Source: Vibrio tubiashii
GTDB taxonomy: Bacteria; Pseudomonadota; Gammaproteobacteria; Enterobacterales; Vibrionaceae
DNA: 64,000 nucleotides
Assembly (NCBI RefSeq): GCF_028551255.1
Contig: NZ_CP117029.1
Span: forward strand, 372,001 to 436,000
Reading direction: 5' to 3'
Numbering within the stretch: position 1 is the first letter of the stretch; each line of letters begins with the position of its first letter. Below, piece by piece: positions 36,340 to 46,112 of this stretch. The notes beneath the pieces are model-generated. The model was not told where the DNA came from. It saw only the letters and a program-made list of their open reading frames with translations, and searched no databases. The translations under genes and the position numbers were made by a program.

Positions 36340-37311
36340 TTAACTAGTGCGATGAACAGCCATATGAGCAAGCGTGACGAGTGCTTGCTTATATTCAGAC
36401 TCTTCTAATACCTTGAGCTCAGCAATGGCTTTATCTGCCTCTTGGTAAGCTTTTTGGCGTGTGTACTCTAAAGAACCGGTTTGTTCCATCGCTGCGAGAA
36501 TATCGTTCAAGCGTTCCATACCATTGGATTTTTCAATCGCTTCACGAATCATCTCCGTTTGTTCTGCACTACCGTTACGCATTGCATAAAGAAGAGGTAA
36601 GGTCGGTTTACCTTCAGCAAGGTCATCGCCGACATTCTTGCCCATCTCTTTACCATCAGAAGTGTAATCCATCACGTCGTCAATCAGCTGGAATGCGGTT
36701 CCGAGGTATTTGCCGTAATTCTGTAAGGCAAGCTCTACCTTTTCAGGTGCTTCGTTTAGGATGGCACCAATCTGGGTTGCCGCTTCAAACAAGCGAGCCG
36801 TCTTAGAGTAGATAACTTGCATGTAGCTTTCTTCGGTGGTGTCAGGGTCGTTGCAGTTCATCAGTTGTTGAACTTCACCTTCCGCAATGACGTTTACCGC
36901 GTCACTCATTAGCTTAAGGATCTTTAATGATCCTAGCTCCGTCATCATTTGGAATGAGCGCGTGTATATAAAGTCGCCCACCAAAACGCTCGCTGCATTA
37001 CCAAAGGCTGCATTAGCTGTGGCTTTACCACGTCGCATGTCTGATTCATCGACGACATCGTCATGCAGTAGAGTCGCGGTATGAATAAACTCAATAAAAG
37101 CGGCTGCGGTGGTATGAGCCTCTCCTCTGTAGCCAAGTGCTTTAGCTGACAGAACAGCTAAAAGAGGACGTATACGCTTGCCACCACCGCTAACGATGTA
37201 GAAACCCAGTTGATTGATTAAAGAGACATCAGAGTTGAGTTGTGCGTGAATTGTTTCATTCACTTTTGCCATGTCATCGGCGGTGAGTGCTTGGATAGCT
37301 TTAAAATCCAT
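36340..37311 (-). CDS. ispB: Octaprenyl diphosphate synthase
   Basis: 323 residues from the ATG at 37311; a 22-codon upstream extension has no support. It is a trans-polyprenyl synthase that makes the C40 side chain of ubiquinone and menaquinone. Both Asp-rich motifs are present: LLHDDVVDESDMRRG (about 80-95) and the second, LIDDVMDYT (about 210). GGGKRIRP (about 42-49) binds the substrate diphosphate. It is divergent from rplU-rpmA, the same layout as in E. coli and V. cholerae. Confidence 0.96.
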   Translation of the reverse strand: MDFKAIQALTADDMAKVNETIHAQLNSDVSLINQLGFYIVSGGGKRIRPLLAVLSAKALGYRGEAHTTAAAFIEFIHTATLLHDDVVDESDMRRGKATANAAFGNAASVLVGDFIYTRSFQMMTELGSLKILKLMSDAVNVIAEGEVQQLMNCNDPDTTEESYMQVIYSKTARLFEAATQIGAILNEAPEKVELALQNYGKYLGTAFQLIDDVMDYTSDGKEMGKNVGDDLAEGKPTLPLLYAMRNGSAEQTEMIREAIEKSNGMERLNDILAAMEQTGSLEYTRQKAYQEADKAIAELKVLEESEYKQALVTLAHMAVHRTS

Positions 37312-37429
37312 TGTAATTCCGGCTGAAGTTAGAACTAGTAAGGTATTCTTATCTGTTTTAATTGCTGAATAATACACTAAAAAACGTTGATTAATACATG
37401 GTTAAAGGGCATCATCTGGGCACTTTTCA

Positions 37430-37457
37430 TTGGCGATTAGCTTTTCGCCAATTTTTT
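37430..37457 (+). terminator. Terminator-like hairpin between ispB and rplU
   Basis: A 7-bp perfect stem TTGGCGA/TCGCCAA (37430-37436 with 37445-37451), 8-base loop, is followed by TTTTTTC. It points along the plus strand but follows no plus-strand gene, because ispB is divergent. It may end a small RNA or insulate the rplU promoter. Confidence 0.6.
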
Positions 37458-37468
37458 CAAAATATGGC

Positions 37469-37497
37469 TTGTCATAGGTGCGACCTTTCTGTAGAAT
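37469..37497 (+). promoter_or_regulatory. rplU promoter
   Basis: TTGTCA (37469-37474) and TAGAAT (37492-37497) are separated by 17 bases, each one mismatch from consensus. The GC-rich stretch CTGCGCCC after the -10 resembles the discriminator of stringently controlled ribosomal promoters. Confidence 0.75.
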
Positions 37498-37579
37498 CTG
37501 CGCCCTATTGATGATTAGTTTAGCGCACACCCTTGATGCTCAAATAGCATACGGCTGTGCGGAAAAAGCGGAGTAAGAT

Positions 37580-37891
37580 ATGTACGCTGTTTTCCAATCT
37601 GGTGGTAAACAACACCGTGTAAGCGAAGGTCAAACTCTTCGTTTAGAGAAATTAGACGTTGAAACTGGTGCAACTGTTGAATTTGATAAAGTTCTTCTTG
37701 TTGCTAACGGTGAAGACATTAAAGTGGGTGCTCCTCTAGTAGAGGGCGGTAAAGTAGTTGCTGAAGTTGTACAACACGGTCGTGGCGATAAAGTTAAAAT
37801 CGTTAAGTTCCGTCGTCGTAAGCACTCTCGTAAGCAACAAGGTCACCGTCAGTGGTTCACGGAAGTGAAAATCACTGGTATCAACGCTTAA
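37580..37891 (+). CDS. rplU: 50S ribosomal protein L21
   Basis: 103 residues, the same length as E. coli L21. It opens with [20 protein letters not shown] and contains [17 protein letters not shown], the conserved basic rRNA-contact region. It is a structural protein of the large ribosomal subunit. The Shine-Dalgarno is GGAGTAAG. It is followed 20 bases later by rpmA, with the promoter at 37469-37497. Confidence 0.98.
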
Positions 37892-37911
37892 TCGATTAGG
37901 AGAGTTTAACA

Positions 37912-38169
37912 ATGGCACACAAAAAAGCTGGTGGTTCTACTCGTAACGGCCGCGATTCAGAAAGCAAACGTCTAGGTGTTAAGCGTTTCGGTGGTGAGTC
38001 TGTTCTTGCAGGTAACATCATCGTTCGTCAACGTGGTACTAAGTTCCACGCTGGTACTAACGTTGGTATCGGTAAAGACCACACTCTATTCGCTCTTACT
38101 GAAGGTAAAGTGAAGTTCGAAGTGAAAGGTCCTAAAAACCGTAAATTCGTTAGCATCGAAGCTGAGTAA
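37912..38169 (+). CDS. rpmA: 50S ribosomal protein L27
   Basis: 85 residues, as in E. coli. The N-terminus [16 protein letters not shown] is the flexible tail that reaches the peptidyl-transferase centre. RRFGGE-type and [16 protein letters not shown] segments are conserved. It starts 20 bases after rplU with AGGAG upstream and ends in front of a strong terminator. Confidence 0.98.
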   Translation: MAHKKAGGSTRNGRDSESKRLGVKRFGGESVLAGNIIVRQRGTKFHAGTNVGIGKDHTLFALTEGKVKFEVKGPKNRKFVSIEAE

Positions 38170-38218
38170 TTTAAACCTAGTTTAAATCACTTATTAGCTT
38201 TCAAGCTGAATTCAAAAG

Positions 38219-38244
38219 CCCTGCCGATTCGGCGGGGTTTTTTA
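38219..38244 (+). terminator. Terminator of rplU-rpmA
   Basis: A stem CCCTGCCG/CGGCGGGG (38219-38226 with 38230-38237, one G-U pair) with loop ATT is followed by TTTTTTATTT. An AT-only dyad ATTTAAAC-CTA-GTTTAAAT lies just before it at 38169-38187. Confidence 0.92.
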
Positions 38245-39648
<1,404 letters not shown>

Positions 39649-39665
39649 CAGTGCATAAAATTTAT

Positions 39666-39694
39666 AGCCGCAATATCTATTGCGGCTTTTTTGT
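39666..39694 (+). terminator. Terminator of obgE
   Basis: A stem AGCCGCAA/TTGCGGCT (within 39666-39687) is followed by TTTTTTTG, 17 bases after the obgE stop. Confidence 0.93.
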
Positions 39695-39764
39695 GTCTAA
39701 ATCAAATCACTACAGTAAATTTCTCTGCACAATAAAGGGCATTCTAAAGGAGTAGGATAGAATC

Positions 39765-40532
39765 ATGGCATCTAAACAACGGGCGGTGTCTCGTTTAATC
39801 GCCCAAGCTGGGCAAATGCTTTTGGCGCATGGTGCTGAAAGTACCCTTGTAGGTGATCTTATGCGCCGCTTCGGTTTCGCCGCGGGTATGGATGAAGTCG
39901 AAGTTTCGTTATCTGCAAGTTCATTAGTCGTCACTACCGTTTATCAAGAACACTGTATTACTACCGCCCGTCGTTGCCCTGATCGCGGCATTAATATGCG
40001 AGCAATCACTCAGGTGCAACGAATCTGCATTATGCTCGAACGTGGCATTATCGATTACTCTTTAGCGCAGCAGCAGCTGGATAAGATTAGTCCTGAACGT
40101 TATAACCGCTGGTTAGTTGTGTTTATGATCGGGTTGTCATGCGCTGCATTCAGCCATTTAGCGGGTGGTGACTGGGTTGTGTTTGCGATGACTTTTATTG
40201 CTTCATCAGTCGGCATGGTAGTAAGACAAGAAATTGGTCATCGCCATTTCAATCCATTAATGAACTTTACCGCAACAGCATTTGTGACCACTGTAGTTTC
40301 AGCGCAAGCGGTTATCTATGAGCTGGGTAACTCTCCTTCACTGGTCATGGCCTCTTCGGTTTTGATGCTCGTTCCCGGCTTCCCTCTAATTAACTCAGTC
40401 GCAGATATGCTTAAAGGCTATATCAACATGGGCATAGCACGCTTTGTGATGGCAAGTTTACTGACACTGGCGACAAGTCTCGGTATCGTCGCAGCAATGA
40501 GTTTAGTCGGTGTATGGGGGTGGGTGGTATGA
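39765..40532 (+). CDS. yjjP: ThrE-family exporter subunit, YjjP-like
   Basis: 255 residues (E. coli YjjP 256). It corresponds to the N-terminal half of the threonine/serine exporter ThrE: a soluble start with MLLAHGAESTLVGDLMRRFG (the conserved GAE motif) and VEVSLSASSLVVT, then about five membrane segments. In E. coli YjjP and YjjB together export succinate or pyruvate; other members export Thr and Ser. The substrate is therefore uncertain. The stop overlaps the ATG of the next gene (ATGA), so the two halves are translated together. Confidence 0.88.
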   Translation: MASKQRAVSRLIAQAGQMLLAHGAESTLVGDLMRRFGFAAGMDEVEVSLSASSLVVTTVYQEHCITTARRCPDRGINMRAITQVQRICIMLERGIIDYSLAQQQLDKISPERYNRWLVVFMIGLSCAAFSHLAGGDWVVFAMTFIASSVGMVVRQEIGHRHFNPLMNFTATAFVTTVVSAQAVIYELGNSPSLVMASSVLMLVPGFPLINSVADMLKGYINMGIARFVMASLLTLATSLGIVAAMSLVGVWGWVV

Positions 40533-41002
40533 TCTCATTAGATCTCATGTTGGGCTTACTCAATGATATGTTGTTTGCTGCTATCCCAGCAGTTGGTTTT
40601 GCATTGGTATTTAACGTACCGCAAAAGGCATTAATCTATTGTGCTTTAGGGGGAGCCATTGGTCATGGTTCACGTTATTTGATGATGCATTTTGGTGTTC
40701 CCATTGAATGGGCAACTTTCTTTGCAGCTATGATCGTCAGCATGGTTGGTATTCATTGGTCAGCACGATTTTTGGCTCACCCGAAAGTGTTTACTGTCGC
40801 GGCTCTGATTCCAATGGTACCCGGTGTGTTTGCCTTTAAAGCGATGATTGCTTTGGTTGAGCTGAATCATCGAGGATACAGTCCTGAGCTTGTGGCGATG
40901 TTGATGGAAAACTTCCTTAAAGCAATGTTCATTATCGCGGGATTAGCAGTTGGCTTAGCCATGCCTGGGTTGCTATTCTATCGCCGCAAACCTATCGTTT
41001 AG
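40529..41002 (+). CDS. yjjB: ThrE-family exporter subunit, YjjB-like
   Basis: 157 residues from the ATG at 40529, exactly the E. coli YjjB length; a GTG at 40514 lies inside yjjP. It is the C-terminal half of ThrE (DUF3815) with about five membrane segments, the FNVPQKALIYCALGGAIGHGSR segment and the VAALIPMVPGVFAFKAM helix. It should form one transporter with the upstream subunit. folA follows 18 bases later. Confidence 0.88.
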   Translation: MISLDLMLGLLNDMLFAAIPAVGFALVFNVPQKALIYCALGGAIGHGSRYLMMHFGVPIEWATFFAAMIVSMVGIHWSARFLAHPKVFTVAALIPMVPGVFAFKAMIALVELNHRGYSPELVAMLMENFLKAMFIIAGLAVGLAMPGLLFYRRKPIV

Positions 41003-41020
41003 AATCCAAGGAGTTATTCA

Positions 41021-41506
41021 ATGATCATCAGTATGATCGCCGCAATGGCCAATGATCGTATTATCGGCAAAGACAATCAGATGCCATGGCATTTACCGGC
41101 TGACTTTGCTTGGTTTAAGCGCTCAACAATGGGTAAACCGGTTGTGATGGGACGTAAAACCTATGACTCAATTGGACGTCCGCTACCGGGTAGACAAAAT
41201 ATTGTGATTAGCCGTGATGCGTCTTTGGTGATTGAAGGCGTTGAAACGGTAACTTCTATTGATGAAGCTCTGCAAGTAGTCGGGGATGTGGAGGAAGTGA
41301 TGATCATTGGTGGCGGTACTATTTATGAGGCTTGCCTACCTAAAGCCAATAAATTATATGTCACTCATATTGAAGCAGATATTCAAGGCGATACTCAGTT
41401 CCCATCATGGGGTGATGAGTTTAAAGAAACTTACTCCGAGTCTTATTCTGCCGATGAGAAGAATGCTTACGATATGCGTTTTGTAGTTCTAGAGAGAAAC
41501 GGCTAA
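41021..41506 (+). CDS. folA: Dihydrofolate reductase
   Basis: 161 residues (E. coli 159). It reduces dihydrofolate to tetrahydrofolate with NADPH and is the trimethoprim target. It shows MIAAMANDRIIGKDNQMPWHLPAD with the active-site acid (Asp in PAD), the MGRKTYDSIGRPLPGR NADPH loop and the EVMIIGGGTIYE strand. AAGGAG precedes the ATG. It is the last gene of a possible yjjP-yjjB-folA unit and is convergent with apaH, as in several vibrios. Confidence 0.97.
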   Translation: MIISMIAAMANDRIIGKDNQMPWHLPADFAWFKRSTMGKPVVMGRKTYDSIGRPLPGRQNIVISRDASLVIEGVETVTSIDEALQVVGDVEEVMIIGGGTIYEACLPKANKLYVTHIEADIQGDTQFPSWGDEFKETYSESYSADEKNAYDMRFVVLERNG

Positions 41507-41575
41507 GAACAGGCTACGCCCTGCGAGATGAGAGAACGCTTTGCTCCGAGATCGGGCTTCGCCCTTCGAGAGGGA
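41507..41575. repeat. Mosaic hairpin repeat of the dispersed Vibrio type
   Basis: A short GC-rich stretch of small hairpins, including CAGGCTACGCCCTG-like and GGGC-TTC-GCCC (41554-41564), with GAGA and CGAG words between. It stands out from the AT-richer flanks. Similar small units occur in several copies in vibrio intergenic regions, from memory; only this copy is visible here. Confidence 0.5.
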
Positions 41576-41649
41576 GTTGTTGTAAGTGAGTCGAAAGTTG
41601 CAGGTAGTGCTGGCTGCTATTTGAGCTTTATTATCTGACTTGTGCAAAA

Positions 41650-41681
41650 AGGTTGGCAACGTACACAGTGTGCCAGCCTTT
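41650..41681 (-). terminator. Terminator of apaGH
   Basis: A stem AAAGGCTGGCA/TTGCCAACCTTT with one mismatch reads into a short T run on the minus strand. It lies just past the apaH stop. Confidence 0.75.
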
Positions 41682-41687
41682 CAAGGA

Positions 41688-42503
41688 TTAATCGTTGTTT
41701 GTTAACGACTTTTGGGAGAAAAACTGCTTATCTTCCCATCGCAGCATAGTCAGATGACCGCCCCAGACGCAGCCAGTATCTAAGCCAATCACCTCTTCTC
41801 CGGCATAACCTTCAAGTGCTGCCCAGTGACCAAATAGTATTGGTTTTTCAAGTTGTACTCTGTCTTTAACCTTGAACCAAGGAATGAGATTATCGTCATT
41901 TATTTCACTCGGTGGTAGTTTGCAGTCCATATCCAATCGGCTACCGGCCGAGCAAAAACGCATCCGGGTAAAGGCATTAATAATGTAGCGATAACGCTCG
42001 ATACCTTGTAAAGAGTCTTGCCACAGGTCCGGTTGATTGGAGTACATGTTTTCAATCAACCAAGACCATCTTGCGCTACGCAATATGGTTTCCACTTCAC
42101 TTGCTGCTTGGCGTGCTTGCTCCAAAGACCATTGAGGAGAGATGCCAGCATGACACATAACAAAATCATCGTGCTCGGCTAACAGAGGTTGCTCTCTTAA
42201 CCAATCAAGCAGCTGTTGTTTATCATCGGCAGCAAAAATAGGTGCAGTTTTGTCTTTGTTTTTAACTTTGAACAACCCTAGCGAGACTGCAAGAAGATGC
42301 AAATCATGGTTGCCCAAAATGACTTTGGCAGAGGAACCTAGAGAGCGTACAAAGCGTAGTGTCTCAAGCGATTTTGGCCCTCTGGCAACAAGATCGCCAG
42401 CAATCCACAGCGTGTCTCGCTTCGAGTCGAATGCGACTTTATCTAACAGTAGTAAGAGCTCATCAAGGCAACCTTGTAGGTCACCGACAATGTATGTAGC
42501 CAC
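41688..42503 (-). CDS. apaH: Bis(5'-nucleosyl)-tetraphosphatase (symmetrical)
   Basis: 271 residues (E. coli 280). It is a metallophosphatase that splits Ap4A into two ADP and can remove Np4 caps from RNA. Motifs are GDLQGCLDEL, GDLVARGP, LGNHDLHLLA and CHAGISPQW in the first half, with FGHWAALEG near 225. The start is a GTG at 42503, with AAGG about 12 bases upstream. It lies 9 bases after apaG on the same strand. Confidence 0.95.
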   Translation of the reverse strand: MATYIVGDLQGCLDELLLLLDKVAFDSKRDTLWIAGDLVARGPKSLETLRFVRSLGSSAKVILGNHDLHLLAVSLGLFKVKNKDKTAPIFAADDKQQLLDWLREQPLLAEHDDFVMCHAGISPQWSLEQARQAASEVETILRSARWSWLIENMYSNQPDLWQDSLQGIERYRYIINAFTRMRFCSAGSRLDMDCKLPPSEINDDNLIPWFKVKDRVQLEKPILFGHWAALEGYAGEEVIGLDTGCVWGGHLTMLRWEDKQFFSQKSLTNND

Positions 42504-42512
42504 GGATGTACC

Positions 42513-42890
42513 TTAGTTAAGAATATTGGGGATGGCGAGCCTAAATGGTTCAATCTCAGTGATGAACTCATTGCCATCTTGGTCATGCATAATGTATTGC
42601 CCTTGCATCACGCCAACAGGGGTTTCGATTACCGTACCGCTGTTATAAGTGTACTCGTCGCTAGCTGAGATAACGGGCTGTTGGCCAACCACGCCTTCTC
42701 CTTCAACGGTCATTTGCTTGCCGTTGGCATCAGTAATCAGCCAGCGTCGGCTGATCAGTTGGACGGCTTGTTGACTGAGATTTTTGATCGTAATGATGTA
42801 GGCAAAAACGTAGCGTTTTGCATCGGGTTGAGATTGGTCAGGAATGTATTTGGTATGGACTTGGACTTTAATACAAGGGGTAGCTTCCAT
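42513..42890 (-). CDS. apaG: ApaG-family protein
   Basis: 125 residues, as in E. coli. A single ApaG/DUF525 beta-sandwich: [24 protein letters not shown], then [12 protein letters not shown] and the conserved GVMQGQYIM. The biochemical role is not established; the fold resembles protein-protein interaction modules of F-box proteins. It lies between rsmA and apaH, but a strong terminator-like hairpin separates it from rsmA. Confidence 0.93.
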   Translation of the reverse strand: MEATPCIKVQVHTKYIPDQSQPDAKRYVFAYIITIKNLSQQAVQLISRRWLITDANGKQMTVEGEGVVGQQPVISASDEYTYNSGTVIETPVGVMQGQYIMHDQDGNEFITEIEPFRLAIPNILN

Positions 42891-42910
42891 GTAAACTCCT
42901 ATGCAAAGCC

Positions 42911-42946
42911 AAAAAAAGGGTGATAAATCTGCAATTTATCACCCTT
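42911..42946 (-). terminator. Strong terminator between rsmA and apaG
   Basis: A 13-bp perfect stem AAGGGTGATAAAT/ATTTATCACCCTT (42916-42928 with 42934-42946), loop CTGCA, reads into TTTTTTT on the minus strand. It sits between rsmA and apaG inside the usual operon, leaving only about 20 bases before the apaG start. Confidence 0.9.
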
Positions 42947-42958
42947 AATGTATAGCGC

Positions 42959-43765
42959 TTATTTGTGGTTGGCGTCTAGCCAGTTTGCCATATCGACAAA
43001 TTGTTCTAGGGTGAGATTCTCTGGGCGCATGCTTGGGTTAACTCCGAGTTGCTCAAGAACCTCAGCACTGAGTAGTGCTTTATAACAGTTGCGAACTGTT
43101 TTACGGCGTTGGTTAAAGCCTTCACGACACACGCGATCAAGCCATTTTAAGCTTGTCACTGGGTGAGGGATCTCCTCGTAAGGGACAAGGCGTACCACAG
43201 CAGAATCCACTTTTGGTGGCGGAACGAATGCAGTTGGTGGCACTTCTAGTACAGGAACAACCTTACAGAAGTATTGAGCCATTACGGTTAAACGGCCGTA
43301 AGCTTTAGTCCCAGGGCCTGCTGCTAAACGGTTAACTACCTCTTTTTGCAGCATAAAGTGCATGTCTTGCACATCTTTATGAAACTCAAATAGGTGGAAC
43401 ATCAATGGCGTAGAGATGTTGTACGGCAGGTTACCAAAAATACGTAGTTTGTTGTTTGGTTTAACTAGCTGAGTGAAGTCGAAGCGCATTGCATCGCCTT
43501 CATGAATAGTCAGCTTGTCACCTAAATCAGGGTGGTTACGCAGGCGCTCTGCCAGGTCGCGGTCAAGCTCAATAACCGTAAACTTATCGACTTCTTTACC
43601 TACTGGTTCAGTAATCGCACCTAGACCAGGACCGATCTCAACCAAGTTTTGCCCAGGTTTTGGGTTAATTGCAGAGACAATTCCATCAATGATGTAAGGG
43701 TCATTTAGGAAGTTTTGACCAAAGCGTTTTCTTGCTTTGTGTCCTAAGTGGACATCGTTTCTCAT
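42959..43765 (-). CDS. rsmA: 16S rRNA (A1518/A1519) dimethyltransferase RsmA (KsgA)
   Basis: 268 residues (E. coli 273). It dimethylates two adjacent adenines near the 3' end of 16S rRNA during 30S maturation. The N-terminus [13 protein letters not shown] is conserved, followed by the SAM motif [13 protein letters not shown] and the catalytic NLPYNIS. The C-terminal domain includes [10 protein letters not shown]. It starts 12 bases after the pdxA stop. Confidence 0.97.
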   Translation of the reverse strand: MRNDVHLGHKARKRFGQNFLNDPYIIDGIVSAINPKPGQNLVEIGPGLGAITEPVGKEVDKFTVIELDRDLAERLRNHPDLGDKLTIHEGDAMRFDFTQLVKPNNKLRIFGNLPYNISTPLMFHLFEFHKDVQDMHFMLQKEVVNRLAAGPGTKAYGRLTVMAQYFCKVVPVLEVPPTAFVPPPKVDSAVVRLVPYEEIPHPVTSLKWLDRVCREGFNQRRKTVRNCYKALLSAEVLEQLGVNPSMRPENLTLEQFVDMANWLDANHK

Positions 43766-43777
43766 AGTATTCTCAAG

Positions 43778-44770
43778 TTAATTCGATTTTTTATCGACTA
43801 GCTCAATCGCATGAGCCAAAGCCGTTCTAAAGCTTCCTGTATCCGCATTGCCAGTCCCTGCAAGGTCAAGTGCGGTGCCGTGATCAACGGAGGTCCTTAT
43901 AAACGGCAAGCCCAAGGTAATGTTCACCGAGCGGCCAAAGCCTTTATATTTTAATACAGGAAGTACCTGATCGTGATACATCCCGAGCACTGCATCGGCA
44001 TCTTGCAAATATTTTTCATTGAAGATGGTATCTGCAGGCAAAGGGCCAATGAGGTTGATACTTTTCTCTTGGCGCAGTCTGTTCAGAGTGGGAGTGATGG
44101 TTTTAATCTCTTCCATGCCGAGCACACCATCTTCTCCTGCATGCGGGTTTAAGCCACATACGTAGATTTTAGGCGAAGATATAGCGAATTTTTCCACCAA
44201 ATCCTTGTTTAGGATGTCGATGATCTTCTCTAGTCTTTCTTCTGTTACTGCCTGCGATACATAAGCGAGTGGGATGTGTGTGGTGACCAAGGCCACTCTA
44301 AGCCCTTCGGTCGCTAACATCATTACCACAAGTGGTGTGTTGGATTTCTCAGCGAAGAACTCGGTATGACCGCTAAATGCCACACCAGCACGGTTTATCA
44401 CCCCTTTATGCACAGGGCCGGTGACAATAGCATCAAATTCATTATTCATACAGCCCAATGCGGCTCTTTCTAATGTTTTTAATACATATTGACCATTAGC
44501 TTCATCGAGCTGGCCTGCAACGGCAGGATTAGCTAAAGGGATATGGTCAACCACCAGTGTCCCCGCTTTTTGAGCGACCACTTCACTATCGGCTTGATAG
44601 TCAATTAATTCGACACAAATATCAAGCTGAGCTGCACGCTCAGCTAGCATCTGTTTGTCTGCGCAGACCACGATTTGATGGCTCCAGTTCTCTTTGGAAA
44701 GAGCAAGAACCAAGTCGGGGCCAATGCCAGCAGGTTCACCTGCAGTAACAATAATGCGCTTAACGGTCAT
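43778..44770 (-). CDS. pdxA: 4-hydroxythreonine-4-phosphate dehydrogenase
   Basis: 330 residues from the ATG at 44770 (E. coli 329); the longer frame upstream lies inside surA. It oxidises 4-phosphohydroxy-L-threonine in pyridoxal phosphate synthesis. It begins [24 protein letters not shown] (metal-binding His), [10 protein letters not shown] and [12 protein letters not shown], with the other metal ligands, are visible. The start codon overlaps the end of surA by 11 bases, indicating translational coupling. Confidence 0.96.
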   Translation of the reverse strand: MTVKRIIVTAGEPAGIGPDLVLALSKENWSHQIVVCADKQMLAERAAQLDICVELIDYQADSEVVAQKAGTLVVDHIPLANPAVAGQLDEANGQYVLKTLERAALGCMNNEFDAIVTGPVHKGVINRAGVAFSGHTEFFAEKSNTPLVVMMLATEGLRVALVTTHIPLAYVSQAVTEERLEKIIDILNKDLVEKFAISSPKIYVCGLNPHAGEDGVLGMEEIKTITPTLNRLRQEKSINLIGPLPADTIFNEKYLQDADAVLGMYHDQVLPVLKYKGFGRSVNITLGLPFIRTSVDHGTALDLAGTGNADTGSFRTALAHAIELVDKKSN

Positions 44771-46058
44771 CTTGATCGTCTTCCTCAACCACTTCGACGA
44801 AGGCACTTGCACGAATCTCTTGCAGCCAAGCACTCGCTTCTTCATTGAACTTGCGGTTAAACAGAATTCGGTAAGCTTTGTTCTTTAGTGCTGAGTCAGT
44901 GCGGTCCACTTCACGGCGATCGATAACTTCCACAATGTGCCAACCATGAACCGTCTTAAATGGTTCACTAATCTGGCCGACAGGTAAAGTATCAACTTGG
45001 TGCTTAAACTCAGGGACGTAAAGATCAGAAGTTTGGTAACCTAGCTCACCATCTTGAGCCGCTGAACCAGGATCTTGGCTGTATTGCTGCGCCATTTCAC
45101 CAAAGGTAGTTTCGCCAGCTTTAATGCGACGAATAATCTCGTTAAGATCGTTTTGTACACCCTCATCACTAAGAATGACGGTTGGCTTAATAAGAATATG
45201 GCGAGCATTGACTTCGGTAACCGCGACAGTTTCTAGACCTTTAACGTCTTCGATCTTGATAATGTGGAAACCAACGCCGCTGCGGAATGGGCCAATAATG
45301 CTACCTTTGTTTTGTAGATTAATTTGATCAGCAAAGATGGTTGGCATCTCTTCTTTACGCATCCAGCCCCAATCACCACCTTGTAGCGCTTTAGGACCTT
45401 TTGAGTAGGTGTAAGCCATAGTGCTGAAATCGGCGCCGTTTTTTAACTCTTTAACTAGTTGGTTGGCTTCTGCTTCAATCGCTGATTTATCATCGCCGTC
45501 ATCTACGCGTAGCTGAATATGGCCGATCTTGTATTGAACTGTTGCATTAGTCTCTTGTGCAAGAATATTGGCTAGGTTGTCCACTTCCGCGGGTAAGATG
45601 TTGATGCGGCGACGTACCAGTGCATTGCGTGCTTCACTTGCTGCAATTTCTTTGCGAATTTGCTCACGAAACTCTGCGTAGCTTAAGCCCTCCTCTGCAA
45701 TTGAAGCGCTAAGCTGTTCAACCGTTTGGTTGTTGTTCTTAGCAATCTCAGTGATCGCTTCATTGAGGCGGTTATCATCGATGCGCACACCAATACGTTC
45801 TGCTTCCTGTTGTTGAATCGTATCAACGATCAGTTTCTCGGTCACTTGCTCAATTAACACATCTTCATCAGGCAGCTGTTGGCCGTTCTTCTTTGCATTG
45901 GCCTTAAGCGTTTTAATTGAGACATCGATATCACTTTGCAGTACCACGCCTTCATTAACGATTACCGCCACTTTATCTAGAGGCATTGGCTCGGCTTGAA
46001 CTGGGCTGATTGCACTCGCCGTTAGCATGGTAAGTAAAGTGTGTTTCCAAAATTTCAT
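44760..46058 (-). CDS. surA: Periplasmic peptidyl-prolyl isomerase and chaperone SurA
   Basis: 432 residues from the ATG at 46058 (E. coli 428), with AGGA upstream. A signal peptide ends PVQA. The N-terminal chaperone region (about 22-170; [15 protein letters not shown]) is followed by two parvulin PPIC domains (about 172-275 and 285-385; GGDWGWM, ARHILIK, GELGYQ) and the C-terminal helix. It escorts outer-membrane beta-barrel proteins, including LptD, to the Bam complex. It lies next to lptD, with a terminator-like hairpin between. Confidence 0.96.
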   Translation of the reverse strand: MKFWKHTLLTMLTASAISPVQAEPMPLDKVAVIVNEGVVLQSDIDVSIKTLKANAKKNGQQLPDEDVLIEQVTEKLIVDTIQQQEAERIGVRIDDNRLNEAITEIAKNNNQTVEQLSASIAEEGLSYAEFREQIRKEIAASEARNALVRRRINILPAEVDNLANILAQETNATVQYKIGHIQLRVDDGDDKSAIEAEANQLVKELKNGADFSTMAYTYSKGPKALQGGDWGWMRKEEMPTIFADQINLQNKGSIIGPFRSGVGFHIIKIEDVKGLETVAVTEVNARHILIKPTVILSDEGVQNDLNEIIRRIKAGETTFGEMAQQYSQDPGSAAQDGELGYQTSDLYVPEFKHQVDTLPVGQISEPFKTVHGWHIVEVIDRREVDRTDSALKNKAYRILFNRKFNEEASAWLQEIRASAFVEVVEEDDQDDR

Positions 46059-46069
46059 TGAAAATCCTA

Positions 46070-46107
46070 TAAAAATAAATAGCTCGCTACGGTTAGACAG
46101 CGAGCTA
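46070..46107 (-). terminator. Terminator-like hairpin between lptD and surA
   Basis: A 9-bp perfect stem TAGCTCGCT/AGCGAGCTA (46080-46088 with 46099-46107) reads into TTTATTTTTATAGG on the minus strand, between the lptD stop and the surA start. It may attenuate or stabilise surA expression relative to lptD. Confidence 0.65.
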
Positions 46108-46112
46108 AGCAA

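Noticed and set aside
36205..36408. 67-codon plus-strand frame between olsF and ispB
   Set aside because: It covers the ispB terminator hairpin and the end of ispB; no family likeness and no ribosome-binding site.
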